A stretch of DNA of 64,000 nt from positions 312,640 to 376,639 of the forward strand of contig CAUYUJ010020749.1 in NCBI GenBank assembly GCA_963575745.1. The letters run 5' to 3'. Position numbers and translations under genes: made by a program. The notes under the pieces were generated by a model. It worked only from the letters and a program-made list of their open reading frames with translations, was not told the origin of the DNA and did not search any database. Source of the stretch: Prorocentrum cordatum. Taxonomy: Eukaryota; Sar; Dinophyceae; Prorocentrales; Prorocentraceae. Positions 55,302 through 64,000 of the stretch are shown one piece after another; within the stretch, counting starts at the first letter, position 1; every line of letters begins with the position of its first letter.

Positions 55302-55465
55302 TTACCAGCTTGAAACATATTCCGATCCATCTGTGTGGTATCGCCTTGCCTCGGTGCCGACCTCAAGAATTCCCTCATGCTGAATGCACATCCCTAACAT
55401 TGCCATCGCCACAAGCTTGCCGATCTTACGGATACGGGTAAGTTCAAGGCTGGCCAACTGCCCCG
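55302..55465 (-). CDS. Candidate exon of unknown function
   Basis: The minus strand reads LASLELTRIRKIGKLVAMAM then LGMCIQHEGILEVGTEARRY and HTDGSEYVSS. It is bordered by a plausible acceptor (CACGGGGCAG) and a plausible donor (AGCTG then GTAAACAGG at about 55305). Composition is unlike the repeats around it and has normal amino-acid balance. I recognise no family. Another possible exon (GETAEFPCSYTEAAPREPGL, minus, 55480-55560) is in a different frame just upstream. Confidence 0.4.
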
Positions 55466-55604
55466 TGAAATGAAGAGCCCTGGCTCCCGCGGGGCGGCCT
55501 CGGTGTACGAGCAGGGGAACTCCGCGGTCTCGCCGGGGCCCAGGGCCTTTCCACGGGGGGCAGGGGCTGGCGCCGGGGGGGGGGGGGGGCAGGCGGCCCG
55601 CCCG

Positions 55605-55772
55605 GGAGGAGGGGGACGAGGAGGAGGGGGAGGAAAAGGAGGAAGGAGGAGGGGTGAAGGAGGAGGGAGGAGGCGGAGGAGCGGGGGCAAGGGGGAGATG
55701 GAGGAGTACGGAGGAGGGGATAGGAGAAGGAGCGGGAGGAGGAGGAGGAGGAGGAGGAGGAGGAGGAGGATT
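55605..55772. repeat. (GGA)n and G-rich tract
   Basis: AGGAGGAGG units with GGGGG breaks. Pure GGA at 55738-55770. Confidence 0.9.
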
Positions 55773-55924
55773 GAAGGGAGGCTCTCCACTGCACAGCAGC
55801 ATCACCAGAGGAAGAAAAAAGGGATGCGGAGGAGGGGGGCGCAGCAGGAAGAGGGAGCTTGGTCCCGAAAAAAAATCGGAACGAAGGTTTTGTTTTATAG
55901 TTTTCCACCACCCGGTGCCCTCAC

Positions 55925-56040
55925 CGGGCCTCGGGGCCGTCAAAACGGCTCGGGATGCAACAGCGGCCCTGCGGAAGTGGTCGAGAGTTCGGGGGCCCCT
56001 GTCTGGAACAAATCGACACGCCAGGTGTCTGGGAATGAGC
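55925..56040 (+). repeat. Interspersed GGCCGTC...CTCGGGATG family copy
   Basis: CCTCGGGGCCGTCAAAACGG, CTCGGGATGCAACAG, GAAGTGGTCGAGAG and GCCAGGTGTCTGGG. Confidence 0.7.
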
Positions 56041-56044
56041 AGCA

Positions 56045-58115
56045 ACAACACAAGAGGAATAACCAAACGACTTGGGCCTGTCAATTCTGGGGATCAGGAC
56101 GAGACTGAGGCTGGTTGACACGTGCCCGGGCCCGGGTGGCGAGGAGGAGCGCCGCGCGCCGACGGGGCGCGGTTCTGGGGCTGCCGCGCGAAGGGGGCGG
56201 CGCGCTGCGGCTGGGGGGGGGGGGGCCTGCGCGCAGTGCTCCGCACACGTCGTGCGGGAGAGGGGGAACAGGGGGAGAGATGCGCAACTCGGATGCAAGC
56301 GCTCTCAATTCGACCCCCTGGCCCCTAGACTGCCGCCGAAGGGCGGGAGGGTTGGGAGCCCCAGCAGGGGCGGGGAGGGATCCGAAGAGGTGGGGGGGAG
56401 GACAGGAGGAGGTGAGGATGAAGGGGGGCGAAGCAGAGAGGAGAGAGGAGGGGAAGGCGGAAGAGGATGGGTAGCAGGAGGAAGAGGGCGAATGCGTCTG
56501 ATCCCCCCGTTGTTTTCCATCCGCTCGTCCACCTCCTCGTCCACCCTAGTTTCGCCATCCACGTGTCCATCGCCCTCGTCCCCGCTGTCGTTTACAGATT
56601 ATTCCGTCGCCTCTTCCATACCCAGCTCCGTTATTAACACGTTGCACTTGAAGGCTCTTGTGTGAATGCAGTCACGCGACGCGCATAACAACTTCGCGCA
56701 ATGACGTCGCCCCAGAGGAGAGCACCACTCCTGCCCGGACCCCACGCGCGAACCGCAGTCAGATTCACGCCCCTTCGGGCCCAGACCTCGAACGTCACGT
56801 TTCACCCGTCGCCGTGCCCTCAGCTCGTCCATCCCCCTCGTCCCCCGTCAGCCGACGCGGAGTGCCGCGCCCTGCCGCCGCGGCAGCAGCCCTGTGAAAC
56901 AAAGGGCGGGCTCGTGCGTCGCAGCTCTCTTCTTCCGCCCCCGCACCCCCCCCCCGCCCTCCTGCGTCTCGCACCAAATCCAGGCGCCGAACAAGCGAAC
57001 GAGAGAATCCGTCGTGGCCCCCGTCGCAACGCGCTGGAGGCTCGGTGGGGCGGCCTTGAGCTGTGGGCCGCGCCCTGGGGCCCAAATGTGCACGCAGACA
57101 GACAGCCAGACAGCCAGACAGACAGACAAAGGCCGGGCTGGCCGGCGGTGCGTTGCCAATGAAAGGTGTGAAACGCAGATGTTCGGGCAGAACAGGGAGA
57201 GCGCCAACCAGGGCAAGAATAGGAGGCACAGCTCTCCCCCAATGACCACAAGTCCTTACATTTCCTCGCTGCGGGCCTGGATGACAACGCTGCGCAGAGA
57301 CGCAGCACCGAGGAAGAAGGAAGGCGGGAAGGAAGGAGGGGGCGAGGCTCAGACATCAGCCGGTCTGATCTTTTCCCGGACGTGGGCCCCTGGACCTCTC
57401 GACCCCCTTCCCCACGGCCCAGCCTCTCATCCCGCAGGCCGCTGACTTCTACTGGCCCTCCAACAACCTCCGAGAAGCCAGGCCAGGAGGACCCTCCCCC
57501 CAAAAAATAAGGGCCAAAACGACAGCTGCCCCGACTTTCGCGGGCCCAGCGGGACGACGTCCTGGGGCCGACGGCGGCAATCGTCGATGACGTCAACCCA
57601 GGACATCCGTCGTCGTCGTCCCCAGAAAACCGATGTCTTGCATGTTCCATACAAGGCCCGCGGAAGCCCAGACCCGGCCCAGGGCCAGGTTAAGGCCCCT
57701 GAGGCCGAAGACTGTGTGAAAGATATGATTTGATCAATACGCTGGATGCCTGGTACTCGGGTCATAGTTTGGCTCACATGTGGCCCTTCGGGACGACATC
57801 CGGGGGCTGGAAAGCCGACGAAACCCACAAACACGCCCGAGAACCTCGAACCCCAGACCTCGAACGTCGCCGTCGTCATCGATCGCCGACGACGTCAAAC
57901 TGGGGCGCTGATCGTGCGGGGGCGCGCCCGCGCAGGACGGGGCGCGTGACAGGGGGGGAGGGGCGGGCCAAGGCGACGGCCGCGCCTCGAGGCGCTCCCG
58001 GATCTGAACGGCCAGCTGCCCTCGCGACCCGCGCGCTGGGGTGGCGGCGCGGGGTCCCTGCTCCCCGGAACCCCTCGGGTCACGGAACAGTCACGACGGT
58101 GGATGCTTCCTATCT
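56045..58115. other. Unassigned GC-rich sequence
   Basis: It contains an (AGAC)n tract (57094-57128) and a G-run at 56213-56225. CCCAGACCTCGAACGTC occurs twice (56780 and 57862). No supported exon. Confidence 0.45.
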
Positions 58116-58119
58116 TTTC

Positions 58120-58260
58120 AGCCCCTGGGGGCCCTTGCCGGGCCTTGGGAGCGTCAGGAAACGACTCAGGATGACAAGCCGGTCCTGGGGGAATGGGTCG
58201 AGGCCTCTGGGGGTCGATGTGCTGAAAAATCATGACCTCGGGGGACCGGGGCACTGGCCT
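58120..58260 (+). repeat. Interspersed GGCCGTC...CTCGGGATG family copy
   Basis: GGGCCTTGGGAGCGTCAGG, AACGACTCAGGATGACAAGC, then GGGAATGGGTCGAGGCCTCT. More diverged than the copies at 12140 and 55925. Confidence 0.65.
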
Positions 58261-58264
58261 CCAT

Positions 58265-59110
58265 CTCCGACGACATCCACCGATAGCATTTCGCGATGGA
58301 GGGTCCCGACCGAGGTAGAAAGGACCGCAGCAAAGTCCAGCAAAGGGGACGGGGAGCCCTAAACCGCCCGAACTGGCAGCCGTTTCGCCTGACACGTCAT
58401 TACATTTTATGCAGGAGTCGCACTCTCGCCTCAATGCCGCCGGCTGCACGTTTGGTCCGGACGGTAACGGTCCCTGGTAACAGAATGCACTAAGGTGCCA
58501 TGGCCGTGCTGTCAGATACCTAGGAATGCACACTTTCGCCAGCCGACCTCCTACTCCTCCACTCGCCTCTTCGCATTTGCTGCTCTTAGGGTGCTTCGCT
58601 GCGGTGACGTTTTTTCAATCTGGGCATGTTTTCCCGAAATCGCCCTCTGGAGCTCGTTGTCGGGCCCCGGGGCAATCAAAATCGAACTGGCCCCAGTAAA
58701 GAGGTCGGGCGCTTTGGGCCACGGTTTGAAAAGCAGATCGGAGGATGTGAGTAGGATTCATCCTCCTGACCTCCATAACCCTTGGGAAGCAACTCATGAA
58801 AGGTCTTCGAAAGAACGATCAATGGCAACTAAGCCCGATGACGGAGCCAGTGAGCCCGATTAGCCCCGATAGAATCCAGGTTTCAGCAGCATCAAGTGGG
58901 ATCATGCTGGATGAGGCCGAATGTCAACCCAGGATGTGATAGCGCCGATGCTGAACCTACCCTCCCAGGAGTTACACCCTGATCCCTTGGTTCCCAGACC
59001 TCCCCGCGCTGCGAACGACTCCCTCTGACTCTGTGACCTCTGGGGCGGGGAGTGGGTCGGGAGTGGGGGCGCGGGAGGCGGAGCCAGAGTCATCTCAACT
59101 TCCTGTCTCC
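58265..59110. other. Unassigned sequence
   Basis: Mixed composition. No frame with clear borders apart from the exon that follows. A polypyrimidine-type acceptor (CTTCCTGTCTCCCAG) closes this stretch. Confidence 0.5.
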
Positions 59111-59113
59111 CAG

Positions 59114-59272
59114 GCCGTGTCGGCCCTCGGAGACAAGTCTGCGAGCGGTCCCGATGCCAACGACTCGGATGACCCGGACAGCGCCCGCGGGATGCGGTGG
59201 TATGGGGATTGGTCTCCGTCGCTGGCCGTGTTCTTCAAAACCTCTGGCCTGCAAGCTTGCGGTTGGCCCCCT
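59114..59272 (+). CDS. Internal exon of an unknown gene
   Basis: A 159-base segment sits between a strong acceptor (TCAACTTCCTGTCTCCCAG, ending 59113) and a canonical donor (GTAAGG, from 59273). It is open in phase 0 for 53 codons: AVSALGDKSASGPDANDSDD, then RGMRWYGDWSPSLAVFF and TSGLQACGWPP. Both splice sites plus a protein-like, non-repetitive product make this the best isolated exon outside the methyltransferase gene. I recognise no family and find no partner exon; a 90-bp satellite element begins 125 bp downstream, inside the implied intron. Confidence 0.55.
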
Positions 59273-59396
59273 GTAAGGTCAACAGCGCGCTTCGAACAAA
59301 CACGCATCATAAGGTTGCTCGTTTCCATCATTATGCTCTGAACTCTGGGGGTCCGAATGCCAAGCCCAAGGCGTCAAAAATTATCCTGGCGAGGGA

Positions 59397-60571
59397 CCCA
59401 ACCATATGCAATTGTGAGTACCGCAGTTGTGAATATCTTCTTCGGTGGCGCTCCCTATGGGGCCACGGAACGTGCGAGGGGTGTGCCGAAATGGGTGTGC
59501 GTGACGCATGCGGGCGCGGGCACTGGGGCCTTCGGCCGAGCTCCCTATGGGGCCACGAAACGTATGAGGGGTGTGCCGAATTGGGTGTGCGTGACGCATG
59601 CGGGCGGCAGCACTGGGGCCTTCGGCGGAGCTCCCTATGGAGCCACGAAACGTGTGAGGGGTGTGCCGAATTGGGTGTGCGTGACGCATGCGGGCGGCAG
59701 CGCTGGTGCCTTCGGGAGCTCCCTATGGAGCCACCTGGAGGGGTGTGAGGGGTGTGCCGAATTGGGTGTGCGTGACGCATGCGGGCGCGGGCACTGGGGC
59801 CTTCGGCGGAGCTCCCTATGGAGCCACGAAACGTGTGAGGGGTGTGCCGAAATGGGTGTGCGTGACGCATGCGGGCGCGGGCACTGGGGCCTTCGGTGGA
59901 GCTCCCTATGGAGCCACGAAACGTGTGAGGGGTGTGCCGAATTGGGTGTGCGTGACGCATGCGGGCGCGGGCACTGGGGCCTTCGGCGGAGCTCCCTATG
60001 GGGCCACGAAACGTGTGAGGGGTGTGCCGAAATGGGTGTGGGGACGCATGCGGGCGGCAGCACTGGGGCCTTCGTGGGGCCACGAAACGTTGAGGAAACG
60101 TGCCGAATGGGTGTGCGTGACGCATGCGGGCGCGGGCACTGGGGCCTTCGGCTGAGCTCCCTATGGGGCCACGAAACGTGTGAGGGGTGTGCCGAAATGG
60201 GTGTGCGTGACGCATGCGGGCGCGGGCACTGGGGCCTTCGGCGGAGCTCCCTATGGGGCCACGAAACGTGTGAGGGGTGTGCCGAATTGGGTGTGCGTGA
60301 CGCATGCGGGCGCGGGCACTGGGGCCTTCGGCGGAGCTCCCTATGGAGCAACGAAACGTGTGAGGGGTGTGCCGAAATGGGTGTGCGTGACGCATGCGGG
60401 CGCGGGCACTGGGGGCCTTCTGTGGAGCTCCCTATGGAGCCACGAAGCGCTGTACTGGGTGGGTGAAACGCAGGGAAGAGGGGGAGGAGGGAGGGGGCAG
60501 CGGGAGGAGGAGGAGGGAACGCGGGGCACCGTGTCTTCAAAACGAGGACCCAACACCACAGGATGGTTGGG
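59397..60571 (+). mobile_element. 90-bp satellite element, complete copy (array 3)
   Basis: CCCAACCAT at 59397-59405 and ATGGTTGGG at 60563-60571. Leader with GTGAGTA. About 11 units of about 90 bp (GGGGCCTTCGGCGGAGCTCC, ACGAAACGTGTGAGGGGTGT, GGGTGTGCGTGACGCATGCG). Tail with GAGGGGGAGGAGGGAGGGGG and CGAGGACCCAACACCACAGG. The most homogeneous of the four arrays, so probably the most recently amplified. Confidence 0.9.
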
Positions 60572-60739
60572 AAAAACCGAAACGCCAGCCCCCAAGGACC
60601 AGCCTCCAGAAGGGGTGGGAGGGGGGGGGGCACGGTGCGAAAAAAGCACAACGTCGGAGGAGTATATGCCATCTCCCCCTCGTGCCCCTCCTTGGCATGA
60701 AGCTCCACGGATCCTCAAGGAAAGTGGTTCCTGGACCTC

Positions 60740-61190
60740 ATGGCTTGCCAACAGAACCAGCTTTTATCCCGAATCGTTTTTTGACGGTTGCGGGGCCTCG
60801 GAAAGGCCCCGAGAGGCCCAAAAGACGGCGAGAAACCTCAGAGGCCGTTATCCGTTGGGAACACTTTCCTCCACGGCCCTCCGCTACACTCAGGAGCGAC
60901 CCTGGAGCCAAGGCACGAGTGACTTTTCGTGCGCGACGTTTCGCGGGGCAGCCATCTGGGGACCCCGGTGTGCCTGCACCAAGAGCCCCTCTGGCGAAAG
61001 GTCACTCTGACGTGCTGCCGAACCCAGAAACCTGGACGCCATGATTCTTCAGAACGTCGACCGCCAAAGGTCTCGACCCGTTCCCCAGCACCAGATGTTC
61101 ATCCCGAATCGTTCTTGACGGTCCCGAGGCCCAGTAAGGGCCCCCAGAGGCTGGAAATGTAGAAACTCCGTCTCGATTGCTTTCACGACT
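60740..61190 (-). repeat. Interspersed GGTCCCGAGGCC family, two minus copies
   Basis: Copy 1 (60740-60840): ATCCCGAATCGTTTTTTGAC and GGGGCCTCGGAAAGGCCCCG. Copy 2 (61050-61190): CATCCCGAATCGTTCTTGAC, GGTCCCGAGGCCCAG and CTCCGTCTCGATTGC. Confidence 0.7.
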
Positions 61191-61226
61191 AGAGGACGAC
61201 CTGAGAATGGCGATCCTTCGTCCTAC

Positions 61227-61433
61227 GGGGCAACGATAGAGGCGGGACTAGCGCAGGGGGGAACATGAACCTGGCATCGGCGATAACTACATGGCCGATA
61301 GATCGGCGATAGACCCCCGATAGCTAATCCGCACGGTCATAGGCGGCGTGGGACTATCAGACCCCATCGGCGATCCATTGGCGATTGGGAGTCGATGCGC
61401 TCCCCCTGAGCCTGTCCCCCCTATCGTCGCCCC
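61227..61433. mobile_element. MITE-like element, copy 3
   Basis: Best-kept ends: GGGGCAACGATAGAGG and CCCCCCTATCGTCGCCCC. The interior has GGCCGATAGATCGGCGATAG, GGTCATAGGCGGCGTGGGAC and GGAGTCGATGCGC. Confidence 0.85.
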
Positions 61434-61434
61434 T

Positions 61435-61725
61435 GACGCCCTATTCCGCTCCCCTTTCCGTCGCGATTTGTGCATGGCTCGAGGGGGTCTGGGAATGACG
61501 GTCCTCCGCCCCCTCTGGACCGCCCCTTTTCTGTGGCAGCTCGGTGGAGCCTCCCGTGCCATCTTGCTGGCTCTTGCGGATCGACTCTCGTCGACGCTGG
61601 TCGACGCCAAATCGACGCTCTCTCGTCGATTACCCGACGCGGGCGCATGCGAATGCACTCTGACGACGAAGCTCGAGGACACGCAAGGCTCCCATGAGCC
61701 GCTGCCATTAAACAGAGGCCTCCCA
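61435..61725. other. Unassigned, partly repeated
   Basis: GCTCCCATGAGCCGCTGCC (61689) recurs at 62033, each after GACACnCAA. A GTCGAC-rich stretch lies at 61590-61630. No supported gene. Confidence 0.45.
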
Positions 61726-61729
61726 AATG

Positions 61730-61925
61730 GAGTCCGAGCAGATGTGGACAGGGGATCGCGCCGCATCGCCGATGCAACGGCGACGTTGGCGGTGCATCGG
61801 TGAGGCCATCGTGCAAAAGATCGGGCTCCACATCGAGCCGCATCGCCGATGCACCAGCGATGCGGCGCGAACCTCCGACCCCATCTCCTGCGACCCCATC
61901 TGAGAGACCCAGACAAAGGCGCCAG
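61730..61925. repeat. CATCGCCGATG palindromic family copy
   Basis: CGCCGCATCGCCGATGCAAC, GTGCATCGGTGAGGCCATCG, GAGCCGCATCGCCGATGCAC, then CGACCCCATCTGAGAGACC. Confidence 0.75.
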
Positions 61926-61929
61926 CCCT

Positions 61930-62425
61930 ACATCTATAGATACGGCCCGCGCCTTCTGAGAAGCAGGAATGCTTCTGACAAGCCTTCCCCCCTCGCCCCC
62001 TCCCCCCTCTGCGCGTGGCCGAGACACACAAAGCTCCCATGAGCCGCTGCCGCATCCCCCCTCCCCGCCGGCGTTGAACGCGATCACGCGCCTCTCGGCG
62101 CCCTTGCCCTCCGACCTTGGGAAGACCAAAGGCACCAGTACCGCTACTCCCCAGACCTCTCCCAGGATACATTCTGACCAGGATTTCGAGGCGAATCCAG
62201 TGGCGGCGGCCAGGGCCTCAGCCTCCCAGGTTGCCCCGAAAGGGCAAAACGAGGGAAAGGGTAGCGGTATGGCTACTCCAGAGTTCACAATACAAGGGTG
62301 GTGGCTTGATTTTTTTGGGGGGTCTGCTTGGGGCTGTCTTGGTTCTGGGTAGTCTGGACAAAAGGCCGCCCTTTCATGGATGGTGTGGGGGGTCTAAAAT
62401 CTCTCGTCTGGAAGGGTTTTGACCC
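61930..62425. other. Unassigned, with a shared ACCGCTACTCC segment
   Basis: 62125-62190 (CCAGTACCGCTACTCCCCAG, then ACATTCTGACCAGGATTTCG) matches 41365-41430. A partial second copy of the TACTCC motif is at 62270. Nothing else recognised. Confidence 0.5.
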
Positions 62426-62429
62426 CTTC

Positions 62430-62520
62430 CCCTGCAATGATGACATCAGGGAGCACCTTTCCCTCCTCCGACGACCTGGCCCACAAGCCGAGCGAGGCGG
62501 CGACCACGTGGACCACCTGC
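62430..62520 (-). CDS. R3H-like exon fragment
   Basis: The minus strand reads RQVVHVVAASLGLWARSSEE followed by GK and a possible donor (AAAG then GTGCTC, about 62452). The pattern VH.(V/I)A..LGL...S.EEG is the second half of an R3H domain. A possible acceptor (CCCCGGCAG) lies directly before QVVH or VVH. No flanking exon assembled. Confidence 0.4.
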
Positions 62521-62699
62521 CGGGGGCGCGCAGTGCGCCTATCCTCGCCAACGCGGACCCCCGCCCGCCCGCCTCTCGCCCCCGTGGGGTGGAGCCTCGG
62601 TCCGGCCTCGGCTGGCCTTCCTCCCCTGGGGGGCCGCCCGAATACTGCAGGGGGCAGAACACCGGCCCTCACAAGCACCCCGACAAGCGAAGCCATTGA

Positions 62700-63285
62700 G
62701 TAGTCTCACCTAGGGAAGGAATCGAACAAGGCAGGACAGTTTAGAAAACGACAAGGGCCGTTCAGTAAACGCCAATTATCGGGGTCGGGGTCGTCTTTCC
62801 TCCCTTGATACTGGCACAAAGGGCATGTGCAAGGAAGACGTGGGCACGACCTGGGATGATTGACAACTGCTATGGGGAGGCTGCATTTTTTCTGTTCGCC
62901 CTGTTGGGCGTCTGCTTTGATTATGTTCGTGTTGGGTTCCTCGCTCGCGGCGTTTCCAGTTCGGTACGGTGTTGTGCTGCATGTGTTGTTCTGCTTGGGG
63001 CTGCCGTTCCCCCCAGTTTTGGTTCGACGAGAACCTAACAATTGAAAATTATGGTAAAGACGCCTCGAGCGTTTGTTACACCAACTAAGGGTACGACGCC
63101 CAACAGCAAATGTTGTCCAAGACCAACGGCGGCCTCTGTTGGGTATCGAGAAACAAACAAGTCCGCGGCGACGCTGACAGTGAGTCCGAACTGCTGTTGG
63201 TCTTTGTCAACATGCTCTCCGCACCCGGTTCGATCACCCAAAGCATATGACTGGAACAGACCCTTTGGCGCGAATGCGACATCTC
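62700..63285. other. Lower-GC segment, open on both strands
   Basis: Composition is visibly more balanced than its neighbours. Minus frames at 62706-63041 and 63035-63241 and a plus frame at 63042-63250 look protein-like (minus: LTVSVAADLFVSRYPTEAAV). I could not decide the strand or family. Confidence 0.3.
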
Positions 63286-63289
63286 AAGG

Positions 63290-63470
63290 TCCCCAATATT
63301 TCGGCGACGTCAGGGTGGAGAGAATCGGGCTCCAGAGCCGCACCGCACCGCCGATGCATCGCCGATGCGGCGACGTCGGGATGGCGAGAATCGGGCTCCA
63401 GAGCCGCACCGCACCGCCGACGCATCGGCGATCGGCGACGTCGGGATGGAGACATCGGCCTCCTGAACAT
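63290..63470. repeat. CATCGCCGATG palindromic family, tandem pair
   Basis: Two adjoining units: GAGAATCGGGCTCCAGAGCC, GCACCGCACCGCCGATGCAT, then CGGCGACGTCGGGATGG. A third partial unit is at 63948-64000 and runs off the right edge. Confidence 0.8.
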
Positions 63471-63670
63471 CATTGAACCGATCCCTATCCCCACTGGCGT
63501 GGCCTTGGCCCCACTGGCCGATTTGCCCACCCAGGTTGGGATATGCCTGCTGCTCCGACCTCAGCGGGGCCGATCCCCATCCAGGAGGGTGGGCTGGTGG
63601 GGCGGCTCGGATACCCTGGCCCATGGGCCCATGAGGATAGCTTAGACGATGATGAGCTTACAGGCGCTTA

Positions 63671-63726
63671 CAGGAGGAGGAGGAGGAGGAGGAGGAGGAG
63701 GAGGAGGAGGAGGAGGAGGAGGAGGA
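63671..63726. repeat. (GGA)n
   Basis: About 18 pure GGA triplets. Confidence 0.97.
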
Positions 63727-63727
63727 G

Positions 63728-63920
63728 CAGCTTTGGGAGGTCCGCGCGGAATTCCTGGATCGGCGCTGGATCCTCCATCCCTGGCACGCGGAGCGCGCCG
63801 CCTGGTGCGGCGCCGGAGTGGCCGCCGGGGGGCTCCCTCGCCGATCTACGATATCCGCCCAGACCTCGGGAAAACTGTGCTGGTGCCGTTTCCTGTCTTC
63901 CGAGCCTTGGCGCTGCGAGC
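63728..63920 (-). repeat. Introner-like sequence, copy 3
   Basis: Blocks in the same order as the methyltransferase introns: GGAGGTCCGCGCGGAATTCC, ATCGGCGCTGGATCCTCC, GCACGCGGAGCGCGCC, then GTGCTGGTGCCGTTTCCTGT. By analogy an exon end may lie near 63915-63930 on the minus strand (upstream side), but no family is recognisable there. Confidence 0.6.
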
Positions 63921-64000
63921 CATGGCCCGTGGGGATGCCTAGTTTGGACGATGCTGAGCTCCGGAACCGCACTGCACCGCCCATGGGCGATGCGGCGCGA

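Noticed and set aside
62706-63250. Lower-GC segment as a retroelement gene
   Set aside because: Both strands have short protein-like frames but no reverse transcriptase, integrase or Gag motif is visible.

Overview
This window looks like nuclear DNA of a dinoflagellate; a Prorocentrum-like genome is my best guess, not a proven assignment. The reasons are: visibly GC-rich sequence; very low gene density; several families of short interspersed and tandem repeats; a protein-coding gene broken into small exons whose introns hold related introner-like sequence and, in one case, have direct repeats at their ends; and a Gag protein of the type seen in dinoflagellate Ty1/copia-like elements. There is no operon structure, and I see no rRNA, tRNA, CRISPR or spliced-leader sequence.

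Layout. 1-3288 (minus): a continuous open frame of at least 1,096 codons encoding the Gag part of a Ty1/copia-like retrotransposon, running off the left edge. About 3437-4180: a 90-bp satellite array with a conserved leader. About 6682-12057 (minus): the best cellular gene, a multi-exon SAM-dependent methyltransferase resembling the GSTCD/METTL25 (Methyltransf_32-like) group; one of its introns contains a second 90-bp array. 14637-16218 and 16603-18202: two copies of a 1.6-kb element with 12-bp terminal inverted repeats, each carrying a CAGCCT array and a 73-bp array. 18.6-19.6, 24.3-24.8, 29.7-32.1 and 34.6-36.2 kb: long degenerate CCAAGACGGCC arrays, some followed by (TCC)n and a GGTGGGGATAC family. 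22.8-29.0 and 36.5-37.5 kb: very large simple-sequence tracts. 32.6-33.2 kb: seven copies of a GCGGCT/AGCCGC hairpin. 33.6-34.5 kb: a GC-rich minisatellite. 38.6-45.8 kb: repeats plus minus-strand exon fragments, including R3H-like ones. 46.2-48.1 kb: a third inverted-repeat-bounded 90-bp array. 48.1-52.4 kb: four or more copies of a family flanked by (AAC)n and (GTT)n. 52.4-64 kb: mostly unassigned sequence with an isolated well-bounded exon (59114-59272), a fourth 90-bp array (59397-60571), MITE-like copies and palindromic repeats.

The most interesting signals are not genes. (1) At least two unrelated families share one architecture: short terminal inverted repeats, a short unique leader containing GTGAG, one or two tandem arrays, then a unique tail. 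(2) A family of 14-16 bp palindromes lies inside the Gag frame at ten places, in all three codon phases, with compensating base changes that keep the stem. (3) Introns of the methyltransferase gene carry related introner-like sequence. All calls are from reading the sequence; no database search was run.
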